In this document: one piece after another, positions 33,296 to 40,947 of the stretch
Layout of the letters: each line of letters opens with the position of its first letter
Position numbering within the stretch: the first letter of the stretch is position 1
Assembly: GCF_014644535.1 (NCBI RefSeq)
Contig: NZ_BMKW01000007.1
Location: 186,001 to 250,000 of the forward strand
DNA from: Neoroseomonas lacus
GTDB lineage: Bacteria > Pseudomonadota > Alphaproteobacteria > Acetobacterales > Acetobacteraceae
DNA length: 64,000 bases
Direction of reading: 5' to 3'
The notes under the pieces: model-generated
The model's database searches: none
Told to the model about the DNA's origin: nothing
The model's input: only the letters and a program-made list of their open reading frames with translations
Translations under genes and position numbers: made by a program

Positions 33296-34600
33296 TCATG
33301 GCACGGTGAACTCCCCAACCACCTGGTCGCGCTGCCCCTGCCGCGCCGTGCCGGCGATAACCCGGTCCGGCTGCCCCTCCTGGCGCACCGTCACGCGATA
33401 CGGCGTGGTCGGCCCATCCGCCCGGTCGAAGTAATCCACCACGATCCGATACCGCCCCGGCGCCGGGTTCTGGTCGAACACCACATTCTCCACCGGCGTG
33501 CGCGTGGTCGGCCCGCCCGCCGCGTTGCGGTCGATGTCGAGCGCCCCGCCACAGGCCGCCCGGTTGCGGAAGTCGATCCGCTGCCCGCTCGGGCAGATCA
33601 CCGCGAGGTCGAGGTCGTTGCGGTCATCCCAGGCCAGGATCACCTGTGTCCGCCCCCGCCTGGCACCCTGCCGGTCGGCCCGGTCAAGGTCCGTATTTCG
33701 CGGCGGCTCCGGCGGCGGCTGCTGGGGCGGCGGCTGCGGTGGCTGTGGCTGCGGTGGCTGTGGCTGGGGCGGCGGTTCCGGTGGCCGCGGCGGCTCGGGC
33801 GGGCGCGGCGCCGGTGGCGGCGGGCGGCACAGCAGCCGCCGCTCCCCGGCCTCGGCGACGATGCGCGCCAGCTCGGCGCGCAGCGCCCCCTCGCGTGCCT
33901 CCTCCTCGCGCAGCGTGTCGAGCCGCGCCACCTCGCCCTCAGGCGCCACGCATTGCGCCTGCGGGGTCGCGAACCACCCGAACGGATCGCGCCACAACAG
34001 CCACAGCGCCAGCAACAGCATCAACAACGTCAGCAGGAAGGCGAGCAGCCACGGCCAAACCCGTCGCGACGCCACGGCCACCGCCGCCGGCGGGCCGACA
34101 ATGCTCATCGGCGCCACCGGCACCGGCATCATCTTCACCAGCAGCTCGCGCATCCCGCCCGGCCCCGCCAGGGTATGCCCCCAGGGTGCCAGCACGGGCA
34201 CGCCATCCCGCACGCGGATCGCCGAAGGGTCCGGTATCTCCAGCGCCAGGCGCAGCAATTCGCCCAGGAAGCGCTCGCCCTCGCTGCCCGACTCGCGCAA
34301 CCGCCCGGCCGCCGCCTGGATCTCGGCCACCATCGGCATCAGCAGCCCGCGCGCGGCTTCCTGCGCGGCGGGGTCGAGGTCGGTCAGCGCCACCGCCGGG
34401 CCCGCGCCCGGCGCATACCAGTCGATGCTGCCCTTCTCCGGGTCCGGATTGGGCTCGGCGAACAGCGCGGCATGCCGCGCCGTCAGCGCGCGCCTCAGAT
34501 ATTGGGTAAGCTGTTCCCAATGCTGCACCGCCAGCTGCCCACCGACGCCCTGCGCCAGCAGGTCCCGGTTCAGCGTGGTGGCAATCAGGCTCTCGTCCAC
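33296..34600 (-). CDS. Membrane protein with shared N-terminal cluster domain and exported DUF2135-like domain
   Basis: A 434-residue protein starting at GTG. The shared cytoplasmic domain shows LFAEP (46-50), DWYAPG (60-65) and RDGVPVLAPWG (131-141). A membrane helix follows at about 181-203 after VAVASRRVWPW, then a short coiled coil, a Pro/Gln-rich linker (about 262-305) and a C-terminal beta-sandwich (about 315-434). The last has VILAWDDRNDLDLAVICPSG, CGGALDIDRNA and PGRYRIVVDYFD, the DUF2135/YfaP pattern in which the Asp residues may bind calcium. The start lies 21 bp after the protease gene stop. The exported domain probably binds a ligand at the cell surface; that is inference. Confidence 0.84.
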   Translation of the reverse strand: MDESLIATTLNRDLLAQGVGGQLAVQHWEQLTQYLRRALTARHAALFAEPNPDPEKGSIDWYAPGAGPAVALTDLDPAAQEAARGLLMPMVAEIQAAAGRLRESGSEGERFLGELLRLALEIPDPSAIRVRDGVPVLAPWGHTLAGPGGMRELLVKMMPVPVAPMSIVGPPAAVAVASRRVWPWLLAFLLTLLMLLLALWLLWRDPFGWFATPQAQCVAPEGEVARLDTLREEEAREGALRAELARIVAEAGERRLLCRPPPPAPRPPEPPRPPEPPPQPQPPQPQPPQPPPQQPPPEPPRNTDLDRADRQGARRGRTQVILAWDDRNDLDLAVICPSGQRIDFRNRAACGGALDIDRNAAGGPTTRTPVENVVFDQNPAPGRYRIVVDYFDRADGPTTPYRVTVRQEGQPDRVIAGTARQGQRDQVVGEFTVP

Positions 34601-34621
34601 GTGGGATCCCGCCTTTCCCGC

Positions 34622-36427
34622 TCAGCGCGGCGCGGCCGGCGCGGCCGGCGGCGCGGTGGGCTCCGGCGCGGGTGCCGGCGTCGCGGGGGCCGCCGCGGGC
34701 GGCACGGCGGGCGCACCGGGTGCCGGCGCGACAGCGGCCGGCGCCGCATCCGGCGTCGGCGCGGGCGCCGCGGGCGCTGGCCCCGGCGCCACCGCGGCCG
34801 GCTGGCACGCCCCAGTCAGTTCCGTCACCGCCACGCCATTCGCCGTCACGAAGGCGACCAGCGAATCCTCCTTCTGCGCGTAGGAGACCCGCTCCCCCTG
34901 CTCCGCATTGAAGAAGCCGAAGGTGTTGATGCCGACGACGCGCCCGCAGCGATCTACGAGCGGCCCGCCCGAATTGCCCCGGCTGATCGCCGCCGTATGT
35001 GGCATCACCACCAACCCCGAGGGCAGGTTCTGCACCGCGCTCACCAGCCCATCCGTCACTGCGAGTTCCGGGATCGAGCGGATATTGCCATCCAGCAGCG
35101 CGGTGAAATTCGCATCCGTCTGCATGATCGCCTGCGGGAAGCCGGCGGCGATCACCGGATCAAGCCGGCTCGCCACCCGCGTCAGCCCCAGCGGGGCGAG
35201 CGCCGGCGCATCGGCCGGCAGCCGCAGCAGCGCGAAATCCGGCTTGCCGGGCGCCGGGTCGGGCGTCTGCGCCACCACCGACATCGTCACCGGCCGCCCA
35301 AGCCGCCGGTTCACCACATAGATCCGCGCCGGGTCGAGCGGCGCGACCACATGCGCATTGGTCACCACCAGCCCCGGCGCGACGACGAAGCCAGTCCCGG
35401 TGCCCACCCCCTGCCCATTGGCCAGCGGCCCGAGCACCAGCACCGTCGCCTGGTCGAGCATCTCGATCAGCGTGCCCTGGAAGGCCTGCTGCCCGGCCGG
35501 CGTCGGCGGCAGCGAGGAAGGCTGCATCGGCGTGATCTGCGGCGGCGTCAGCGGCGACTGCCCGAAACCCTCCGGCCGGCAGACATCGCCCTGCAATTGC
35601 TGGCGCGCCTGCTCGATCTCGACGCGCAAGGCATCATTGGTGGCGCGCTGGCGCGTCACCTGGTCATCGATGCGCGATGAATCCGCGACATGGGCGACCA
35701 GCCGCTGCGCGGCGATGCGTTCCGAGATCAATTGCCAACCCAGCCAGAAGCCCAGCCCAAGAAACACCAGCGCCACCAGCACGCCGACCGGCAACAGCCA
35801 CCAGTTCCACGCCGAGGAGACCGCGCGCGTGGCCACCGGCACGGCGGCGACGGCAGCCATCGGCGCGACCGGCGGCGCCATCGCGGCCGGGGCCGGGCGC
35901 GGCGGCGGCGGCGCGGCGCGCGGGGTCTCCGGCGCCGGCGCACCCTCCGCCAACAATGCAGGTGGCAGCGCGGCGCCGTAGATCGCGCGCAAATGCGCCT
36001 GCCGGCTTGCCGGGTCGCGCAACGCATCCGGCGGCGCCAACCCCCAGCCGGTGATCAGCGGCCGGTCATCGACGGCCAGAATGGAATCCGGCCCCGCCAG
36101 CACCAGCGCCCCGCGCAGCAGCGGGTCGCCCATCAGCGGCGCCAGCGCGGCCAATTCCCCCGCCAGCCGCTGTTCCACCGCGGCGCGGCGCGCCGGCGGC
36201 AGCGCGGCGAGCGGCACCGGGTCACCTCCGGCCACCGCATACCAGGATACCGAGCCCGGATTGCGCCCATTGCCCCAGGTGATCACCGGTTCGGCGAACA
36301 GCCTCGCACGGTCGGGCCCGAGCAGCGCGCGCAGCCGCGCATCGGCGTCGAGCACCGCGGCGCCGCCCACGGCGACCGGTTCGAGCCCCGAGAGCTCGGT
36401 CTTCAGGATGAAGCGCGGACTCGCCAT
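34622..36427 (-). CDS. Membrane-anchored trypsin-like serine protease with shared N-terminal cluster domain
   Basis: First gene of the Srf-type cluster, 601 residues. The N-terminal domain has LFAEP (43-47), SWYAVAG (61-67) and VDDRPLITGWG (119-129), aligned with the next two genes. A membrane helix lies near 207-235. Outside, after a coiled coil, comes a trypsin-fold protease with a full triad: H359 (VVTNAHVV), D397 (KPDFALLRLP) and S486 (SRGNSGGPLVD). An Ala/Pro-rich tail of about 60 residues ends the protein. There is no PDZ domain, unlike DegP. It probably cleaves a target in the periplasm in response to the cytoplasmic SrfBC part. A 16-bp palindrome lies about 100 bp upstream. Confidence 0.88.
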   Translation of the reverse strand: MASPRFILKTELSGLEPVAVGGAAVLDADARLRALLGPDRARLFAEPVITWGNGRNPGSVSWYAVAGGDPVPLAALPPARRAAVEQRLAGELAALAPLMGDPLLRGALVLAGPDSILAVDDRPLITGWGLAPPDALRDPASRQAHLRAIYGAALPPALLAEGAPAPETPRAAPPPPRPAPAAMAPPVAPMAAVAAVPVATRAVSSAWNWWLLPVGVLVALVFLGLGFWLGWQLISERIAAQRLVAHVADSSRIDDQVTRQRATNDALRVEIEQARQQLQGDVCRPEGFGQSPLTPPQITPMQPSSLPPTPAGQQAFQGTLIEMLDQATVLVLGPLANGQGVGTGTGFVVAPGLVVTNAHVVAPLDPARIYVVNRRLGRPVTMSVVAQTPDPAPGKPDFALLRLPADAPALAPLGLTRVASRLDPVIAAGFPQAIMQTDANFTALLDGNIRSIPELAVTDGLVSAVQNLPSGLVVMPHTAAISRGNSGGPLVDRCGRVVGINTFGFFNAEQGERVSYAQKEDSLVAFVTANGVAVTELTGACQPAAVAPGPAPAAPAPTPDAAPAAVAPAPGAPAVPPAAAPATPAPAPEPTAPPAAPAAPR

Positions 36428-36522
36428 GCTGTGGTCGGCTCCGAACCGGACATTGTGGCGGCGCGTCCGAATCCCGCGCCGGTTGTGATGATAGTACGTG
36501 GCATGTTCTCAACGGAGAATGG

Positions 36523-36538
36523 CTTCGCCATGGCGAAG
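36523..36538. promoter_or_regulatory. 16-bp palindrome upstream of the Srf-type cluster
   Basis: CTTCGCCATGGCGAAG is self-complementary and lies 96 bp upstream of the first cluster gene, in the 238-bp divergent region shared with the small secreted-protein gene at 36666. It could be an operator or an mRNA hairpin. The sequence also codes plausibly as ordinary GC-rich DNA, so the assignment is weak. Confidence 0.3.
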
Positions 36539-36665
36539 GCGACCTTGCGGTGGCGCAACCGGGATGTGTCATGAAGCACTTCATCCGGCGCGTCGGCCGT
36601 GATTGACGACGCTCCGTCGGGGCGGCGAGGGTCGCCCGTCCCGCCGCCTGAACGAGGTTGACGCG

Positions 36666-36980
36666 ATGCGCCGCATCCTGCCGCTGCTCTTGCTGCTCGC
36701 CGCACCGGCGCTGGCGCAGGGCTTGCCCACGACGAAACCACCGCCGCTGGGCGCGCCCCTCAGCCAGCCGCCGGGGACCGCTCAGGCCGCGCCGGCGTCA
36801 CGCTGCGCGGCGCCACTCGCCAATGCCTGCCTGTCGCAGCAGGGCGCCTGCCAGGTGGCCTGCCCGCCGATGTGGAGCATGAACCCGAGCGCCCCCGCCT
36901 TCACCCCGACCGATCGGGCGGGCTGCATGCAGCGCTGCTTCCAGCAATACCTGTCCTGCCGCCGCCTGCATGGGTGCTAG
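36666..36980 (+). CDS. Small secreted cysteine-rich protein
   Basis: A 104-residue product with a clean signal peptide (MRRILPLLLLLAAPALAQ). The mature part has eight cysteines, including C-AAPLANAC, GACQVACPP, GCMQRC and a final SCRRLHGC, suggesting a disulfide-bonded periplasmic or secreted domain. I do not recognise the family. The start is preceded by GAACGAGG at a workable distance; the frame stays open 21 codons further upstream, but the signal peptide fixes this ATG. It is read divergently from the Srf-type cluster and may share its regulation. Confidence 0.7.
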   Translation: MRRILPLLLLLAAPALAQGLPTTKPPPLGAPLSQPPGTAQAAPASRCAAPLANACLSQQGACQVACPPMWSMNPSAPAFTPTDRAGCMQRCFQQYLSCRRLHGC

Positions 36981-37010
36981 CGCGGCTTCCGTTCGCCCTC
37001 GCCCACGAAA

Positions 37011-37083
37011 TCTCTCTAACCTGCTGTTCTTTCGATAATCTTCGCCCGATCAGGTGATTCCACTGATCGGGATCTGCTCCAGC
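37011..37083 (+). repeat. Dispersed intergenic repeat, family 1, copy B
   Basis: Second copy of the element at 8778-8848, same orientation, with the same TCTCTA-CCTG leader and the core GATCAGGTGATTCCACTGATC at 37048-37068, whose ends are inverted repeats. Here it lies 30 bp after the stop of the cysteine-rich protein gene, next to an AT-rich stretch (about 37190-37265) that is the least GC-rich part of the window. Confidence 0.6.
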
Positions 37084-37335
37084 GCGGCCGCCAATTGCCG
37101 GGACCGCGGAATCCGCGGCAGATCATCGTTTTCGCGACAATCAGCCGCCCTGCGGATCACGCCACCCGAGCAAGACGCACCACATCGCCTTCTTTAAGTA
37201 GAAATTTAAGTTAGATAGATTAAGCTATTGTGTTTAAACAATTTGTTTATTTACTCGAATTTCTACGCATCACCAGCCCCCCTCCGGCGCGCCCGCCATA
37301 CCGAACCTGCCGGCTGCACCGTCACCCGCGACACC

Positions 37336-37749
37336 GGACTGACCGCCCAGGCCGACACGACGTCGGCGTCCATGGCGCGACCTGCCGGATGCCTTCTGTC
37401 TTGACCGCCCCGCAGCGTGGCCTGGCCCATGAGATGTTCGACGGGCCTCCAGCAGAGGTCCTCACGGCCAATGAGGCATGGACCGCGACCCTCTCTCCGT
37501 CCGGCCCTTGCGGAGAGGGGCGCCATCGCCGCCATGCCGATCAACCGATCCCGCGCTCGCGGATACCATGCCGATAGGCACCTAGCCGCACAGCGTCACC
37601 TGATCGAATGCCGAACCGGCAGGCTCAAGCCGTTTCGACGGGTCGCAATCCTCGACGAGAAACCCGCCAGGAAGGCCCTCGGCGGCATCACACTCGCCGC
37701 AACCATCCTGTGGCTGAGTCGGGTGTCCACGCCATCTGGCGCGTGGTGA
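37336..37749 (+). pseudogene. Decayed IS5-family transposase remnant
   Basis: Three frames together give a recognisable IS5/IS427-type transposase. One frame has LTAQADTTSASMARPAGCLL (ancestral LTTKIHA-x-VDA-x-GRPV); another has GLAHEMFDGPPAEVLTANEA (ancestral ...GLPA-x-V-ADKAYDAD). The last, in a frame open to 37749, has NRSRARGYHADRHLAAQRHL then IECRTGRLKPFRRVA and ALGGITLAATILWLS (ancestral C-terminus with YAQRHLIE-x-x-F-x-KLK-x-FRRVATR). Frameshifts and a stop codon show it is dead. The N-terminus is not found. No clear terminal inverted repeats were identified; it lies between two dispersed-repeat copies. Confidence 0.7.
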
Positions 37750-37841
37750 CCGCTGGTTCGGATGCGCCGAAGGTCTGAATCACGCGACCAGACAATCGGT
37801 CAGAGCGGGATTGGTGAATGATGGCAAACCAATCACGCCCT
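37741..37841 (+). repeat. Dispersed intergenic repeat, family 2, copy D
   Basis: Aligns with 19334-19434 over its whole length (for example CGCTGGT, CGCCGAAGGTCTGAATCACG, then CAGAGCGGGATTGG). Its right end is an imperfect inverted repeat (AGAGCGGGATTGG with CCAATCACGCCCT, two mismatches) whose last bases overlap the stop of the convergent gene at 37840. As at the other copy, the hairpin sits against the 3' end of a minus-strand gene. Confidence 0.6.
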
Positions 37842-38154
37842 AGCAGCCCTCGACCCCATACCGCGCCGCCGCCGCGCAGCGCATCGCCACCACTTGGCCG
37901 CCAATCTCGAACACCCGGAACACCTCCCCGGTATTGCAGATGCTGTGGATCGACCCGTTTGGCAGCCGCTGCGCCTCGGTTACATGCCCGCACACCACGC
38001 GCTCGAAATTCGCATGGATCACCCGCTGCGCGATGGTCACCGGATTGCCCGGCGGGGCGGCCCCGATGCTGGGCTGCGCCTGGGCGCGACCGGCGGCGAA
38101 GGAACTGGCGGCAAGCAGCGCCAGGATGGCTGCAAGCGAGGCGGTGTGCGTCAT
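37840..38154 (-). CDS. Small secreted protein of unknown function
   Basis: A 104-residue protein with a signal peptide (MTHTASLAAILALLAASSFA, cut near GRAQAQP). The mature domain of about 75 residues contains IAQRVIHANFERVVCGHVTE, GSIHSICNTGEVFRVFEIGG and AMRCAAAARYGVEGC, with four cysteines that could pair. I do not recognise it. The start at MTHT was chosen because it gives a clean signal peptide; 21 upstream codons are also open. The stop is embedded in the family 2 repeat hairpin. Confidence 0.7.
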   Translation of the reverse strand: MTHTASLAAILALLAASSFAAGRAQAQPSIGAAPPGNPVTIAQRVIHANFERVVCGHVTEAQRLPNGSIHSICNTGEVFRVFEIGGQVVAMRCAAAARYGVEGC

Positions 38155-38253
38155 GCGTGCAAGGTAATCGACTGCACGCCCCGGCGGAATGACCCCGATA
38201 CCACCGCGACCGCGCAAACTGCCTCCCCCTCGCCCTTGCCGCCCCCCTTAGTT

Positions 38254-38280
38254 TATGCGACTGCAACTTACTCTCAATAA
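38254..38280. promoter_or_regulatory. Fur-box-like element upstream of the esterase gene
   Basis: The stretch TGCGACTGCAACTTACTCTCAA, read on the other strand as TTGAGAGTAAGTTGCAGTCG, resembles Fur-regulated promoters in front of siderophore genes (TTGAGAATNNNTTGCA-type). It lies 12 bp upstream of the GTG of a Fes/IroE-like hydrolase, so function and site agree. The transcript leader would be very short. This is pattern recognition, not a scored match. Confidence 0.4.
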
Positions 38281-38291
38281 AAAATCCTCAG

Positions 38292-39227
38292 GTGACCCAC
38301 TCCCTCCCCACATCGCGCCGTGCCGCCCTCGGTCTGCTGGGGCTCCTCCCGCCCATCCTCGCACACGCCGAGGACGGCAACCCCGTCCCCATCGCAGGCC
38401 TGCGCGCCATCGATCTCGCACCGCGCGCCGGGGGCCCCGCCTGGCGCATCTTCCTGCGCATCCCGCCGGGCGCGCCGCCCGCCGCCGGCTGGCCGGCGCT
38501 CTTCCTGCTCGACGCCAACGCCGTCATGGGCACCGCCACCGATGCGCTGCGCGTGCAGGCCGCCTGGCCCGCCGGCACAGGCATCCGCGACGCGGTGCTG
38601 GTCGGCATCGGCTACCCCACTGAGGCGGCCTATGACAGCGTTCGCCGCTCCTGGGACTATTCGCCGCCGCCGGGCCGCAGCTACCCGCCGCACCGCCCCG
38701 ACGGCCCGCCGGTACGCACCGGCGGTGCGCTCGATTTTCTGCGCTTCATCGAGACCGAACTGAAGCCCTTCCTCGCCGCGCGCGTGGCGCTCGACCCGGC
38801 GCTACAGGCGATCTTCGGCCATTCCTTCGGTGGCCTCTTCGTACTGACCGCGCTGTTCACTACCCCGCGCGCCTTTACCCATTGGATCGCCATGAGTCCC
38901 TCGATCTACTGGGAAGACCATGCGGTGCTGGCCGCCGAGCGCCGTTTCGCCGCGATGCCCGCCGAACAGCGCGGCACGCCCCGGCTGCTGATGGCGGTGG
39001 GCGAATATGAACGCCATCTCGCGCCCTTCCAGCGCGACCAGCCGGATGCCGCGGCGCGGCTCGCGCGGCTGCAGGCGACCCGGCATTTCGAGAATGTGCG
39101 CGAGACGGCCGACCGGCTGCGACCGCTCGGCGTGGCCGTCACCGTCGAGGAAATCCCGCACGAGACCCACATGTCAATGCTCCCGCAGGCGATCAACATG
39201 GCGATGCGCTTCGCGCTCGTGCACTGA
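38292..39227 (+). CDS. Alpha/beta hydrolase, ferri-siderophore esterase-like (IroE/BesA type)
   Basis: A 311-residue hydrolase. MTHSLPTSRRAALGLLGLLP looks like a twin-arginine-type signal, so the protein should be periplasmic. The nucleophile elbow GHSFGGLFVL (AIFGHSFGG), the upstream DANAVMGTATDALR region and the late ETHMSMLP with the catalytic histidine match the Esterase_D/IroE family that cleaves ferric siderophores. A Fur-box-like sequence directly upstream fits an iron-uptake role. No siderophore receptor or transporter lies in the window, so the substrate stays open. The GTG at 38292 has no clear Shine-Dalgarno. Confidence 0.8.
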   Translation: MTHSLPTSRRAALGLLGLLPPILAHAEDGNPVPIAGLRAIDLAPRAGGPAWRIFLRIPPGAPPAAGWPALFLLDANAVMGTATDALRVQAAWPAGTGIRDAVLVGIGYPTEAAYDSVRRSWDYSPPPGRSYPPHRPDGPPVRTGGALDFLRFIETELKPFLAARVALDPALQAIFGHSFGGLFVLTALFTTPRAFTHWIAMSPSIYWEDHAVLAAERRFAAMPAEQRGTPRLLMAVGEYERHLAPFQRDQPDAAARLARLQATRHFENVRETADRLRPLGVAVTVEEIPHETHMSMLPQAINMAMRFALVH

Positions 39228-39237
39228 CCCCGGTGAC

Positions 39238-39264
39238 GCCGGGGGCGCCGGGGGCGCCGGGGGC
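39238..39264. repeat. 9-bp tandem repeat, three copies
   Basis: GCCGGGGGC is repeated exactly three times, directly after the esterase stop codon. It is a short slippage-prone tract in a 200-bp gap, probably without function. Confidence 0.85.
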
Positions 39265-39427
39265 GCATCAGTATGCTGGATTCCTGCGTCCTGTTCCTGC
39301 TATGTTCACCCATCAGGCGGCGAACTGCGCCTGCTGCCGCGAAACGCCGCCAGGCACTTAAAATCCTAAAATCTTGAAGTGTGGCGCTTCAACAGCTTAG
39401 CCATTCCGGCAGCCGAGACGCCGCCCG

Positions 39428-39841
39428 TCACGCCTCGATCACGACGTAGGATTCCTCGACCCGGACCGGCACCGTCTCCGCCTGGTACGGCCCCTCGACC
39501 AGTTCGGCCCCCGCCGCCACCCCGGCCGGAAACGGCCGCACCTTGATCCGGCGCGGGTCGAACCAGGATTTGCCGGTGCGGATGTCGAATTCCCATTGAT
39601 GCCAGGGGCAGCGGATGAACTCGCCGGCGCGGGAGAAGTGATACCACCCCGGCTCATCCGACAGCGTCAACCCGCACTGGATGCCGCCCGACAGCGCCCC
39701 GCCCTGATGCGGGCAGCGGTCGAGCAGCGCAAAGAAGTCGCCCTCAAGGTTGAACACCACGATGCGCTTACCCGCGGCCTCGACCACGCGGCGCGCCCCG
39801 GGCGGAATCTCGGCGACCGGCGCCACGACATGCCGCGTCAT
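39428..39841 (-). CDS. Rieske [2Fe-2S] ferredoxin-like protein
   Basis: A 137-residue soluble Rieske protein. Cluster ligands are C43/H45 in DRCPHQGG and C78/H81 in RCPWHQWEFD. There is no membrane helix and no oxygenase catalytic domain, so it is a ferredoxin component or an electron-transfer subunit. The ATG at 39841 overlaps the stop of the amidohydrolase gene upstream (ATGA), so it is translationally coupled to two metal-dependent hydrolases. It may deliver electrons to an oxygenase encoded elsewhere in an aromatic or heterocyclic degradation pathway. Confidence 0.92.
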   Translation of the reverse strand: MTRHVVAPVAEIPPGARRVVEAAGKRIVVFNLEGDFFALLDRCPHQGGALSGGIQCGLTLSDEPGWYHFSRAGEFIRCPWHQWEFDIRTGKSWFDPRRIKVRPFPAGVAAGAELVEGPYQAETVPVRVEESYVVIEA

Positions 39842-40947
39842 CGGAAGCGGTAGATCCGGTTCGCATTGCCGCCATAGATCGTCGCTCGCTTCTCCTCCGG
39901 GATGAAACCGGGGATGGCGAGGCGGGGATCGTCGAAATCCCAATGCGGGTAGTCCGAGGCGAACAGGATGCGGTCCCAGCCGATCCATTCCATGGTGTCG
40001 AGCAGGTGTTCCGGCCGTTCCGGCTCCTCGATCGGCTGGGTCGAGACGAAGACGTGCTCGCGCAGGTACTCCGATGGCGCGCGCTTGAGATGCGGCACCT
40101 CATCGCGCAGCCGCTTCCACGACGCATCGAGCCGCCACCCCAGTGCGGGCATCCAACCGAAGCCACATTCGATCATCACGACGCGGAGCCCGGGGAAGCG
40201 CTCGAAAATGCCTTCCACGACCATCGAAGCGACTTGCGCCTGGGCCGAGGTCGCATGTTCCTGCACTTCCTCGATGTAGAAGGAAGGCCAGCCGCCATTG
40301 GTCATGGCATGGCCGGAATAGCCAAAAGCATGGATGCCAACGGGCAATCCGGCCTCGGCGGCGGCCTGATAGATCGGCCAATAACGCTGCCGGCCGAGCG
40401 GTTCCGAGGTCCGGCTCATCAGCAGCACCTGGCAGAAACGCGGGTCACCGGCCCAATGCCGGATCTCGGCGGCCGAAGCGGGGCCGTCCTCATAGGGCAC
40501 GACGATCGACCCGCGCAGCCTTGGCTCATGGCGCAGCCAGTGCTCGACCTGCCATTCATTCACCGCGCGCGCCATGGCGACGGAAAACGCGTCATTCACA
40601 TCGCCCTGCCCCGAGGGCTGCAACGGGTTCAGCACCCCGACATCCAGCCCATACCGGTCCAGCAATTGTTCCTGCAGGAAGGGCAGGTCCGAGGCCGGCG
40701 GCCCGCCGCCCGGCGGCCAGGCATCACGACGGCAGGCGAGCGGCGCCGCCTTCGGAAACGGATACCCCTTGGCGAAACCATGCCGCGCATGGATGCCGTA
40801 GGTCACCAGCCGGTGCCACACGGCCTCGGTCAGGAACGGCCGGAACTCGGACAGGTCGCGCACGCGCGGATGGATATCGACATCCACCAGCCCCAGCGTG
40901 GCCGCCGCCGGCTTCCCCGGGGCGGCAATCGGACGGACGAGGTTCAT
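39838..40947 (-). CDS. Amidohydrolase family 2 protein (TIM-barrel metal-dependent hydrolase/decarboxylase)
   Basis: A 369-residue member of the amidohydrolase_2 family. The N-terminal metal motif is in GLVDVDIHPRV, the central VGIHAFGYSGH supplies a metal-binding histidine, ECGFGWMPAL follows, and FASDYPHWDFDDP near residue 335 holds the C-terminal aspartate. Such enzymes hydrolyse or decarboxylate aromatic acids (the ACMS decarboxylase group). It is related to the gene just upstream (shared VNEW and WMPALGWR / WLPAFLWR segments), to which it is joined by an ATGA overlap. The substrate is unknown. Confidence 0.9.
   Translation of the reverse strand: MNLVRPIAAPGKPAAATLGLVDVDIHPRVRDLSEFRPFLTEAVWHRLVTYGIHARHGFAKGYPFPKAAPLACRRDAWPPGGGPPASDLPFLQEQLLDRYGLDVGVLNPLQPSGQGDVNDAFSVAMARAVNEWQVEHWLRHEPRLRGSIVVPYEDGPASAAEIRHWAGDPRFCQVLLMSRTSEPLGRQRYWPIYQAAAEAGLPVGIHAFGYSGHAMTNGGWPSFYIEEVQEHATSAQAQVASMVVEGIFERFPGLRVVMIECGFGWMPALGWRLDASWKRLRDEVPHLKRAPSEYLREHVFVSTQPIEEPERPEHLLDTMEWIGWDRILFASDYPHWDFDDPRLAIPGFIPEEKRATIYGGNANRIYRFR

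Noticed and set aside
36909..36924. GACCGATCGGGC inside the cysteine-rich protein gene as a third TetR-like site
   Set aside because: It lies inside coding sequence and matches only part of the palindrome; ordinary GC-rich codons explain it.
37230..37577. Open frame beginning MFKQFVYLLEFLRITS in the AT-rich island
   Set aside because: Its later part is one frame of the decayed IS5 transposase; the start has no ribosome site and the protein is not coherent.
39238..39264. Short tandem repeat as a possible CRISPR start
   Set aside because: Units are 9 bp with no spacers; no CRISPR-like repeat-spacer array was seen anywhere in the window.
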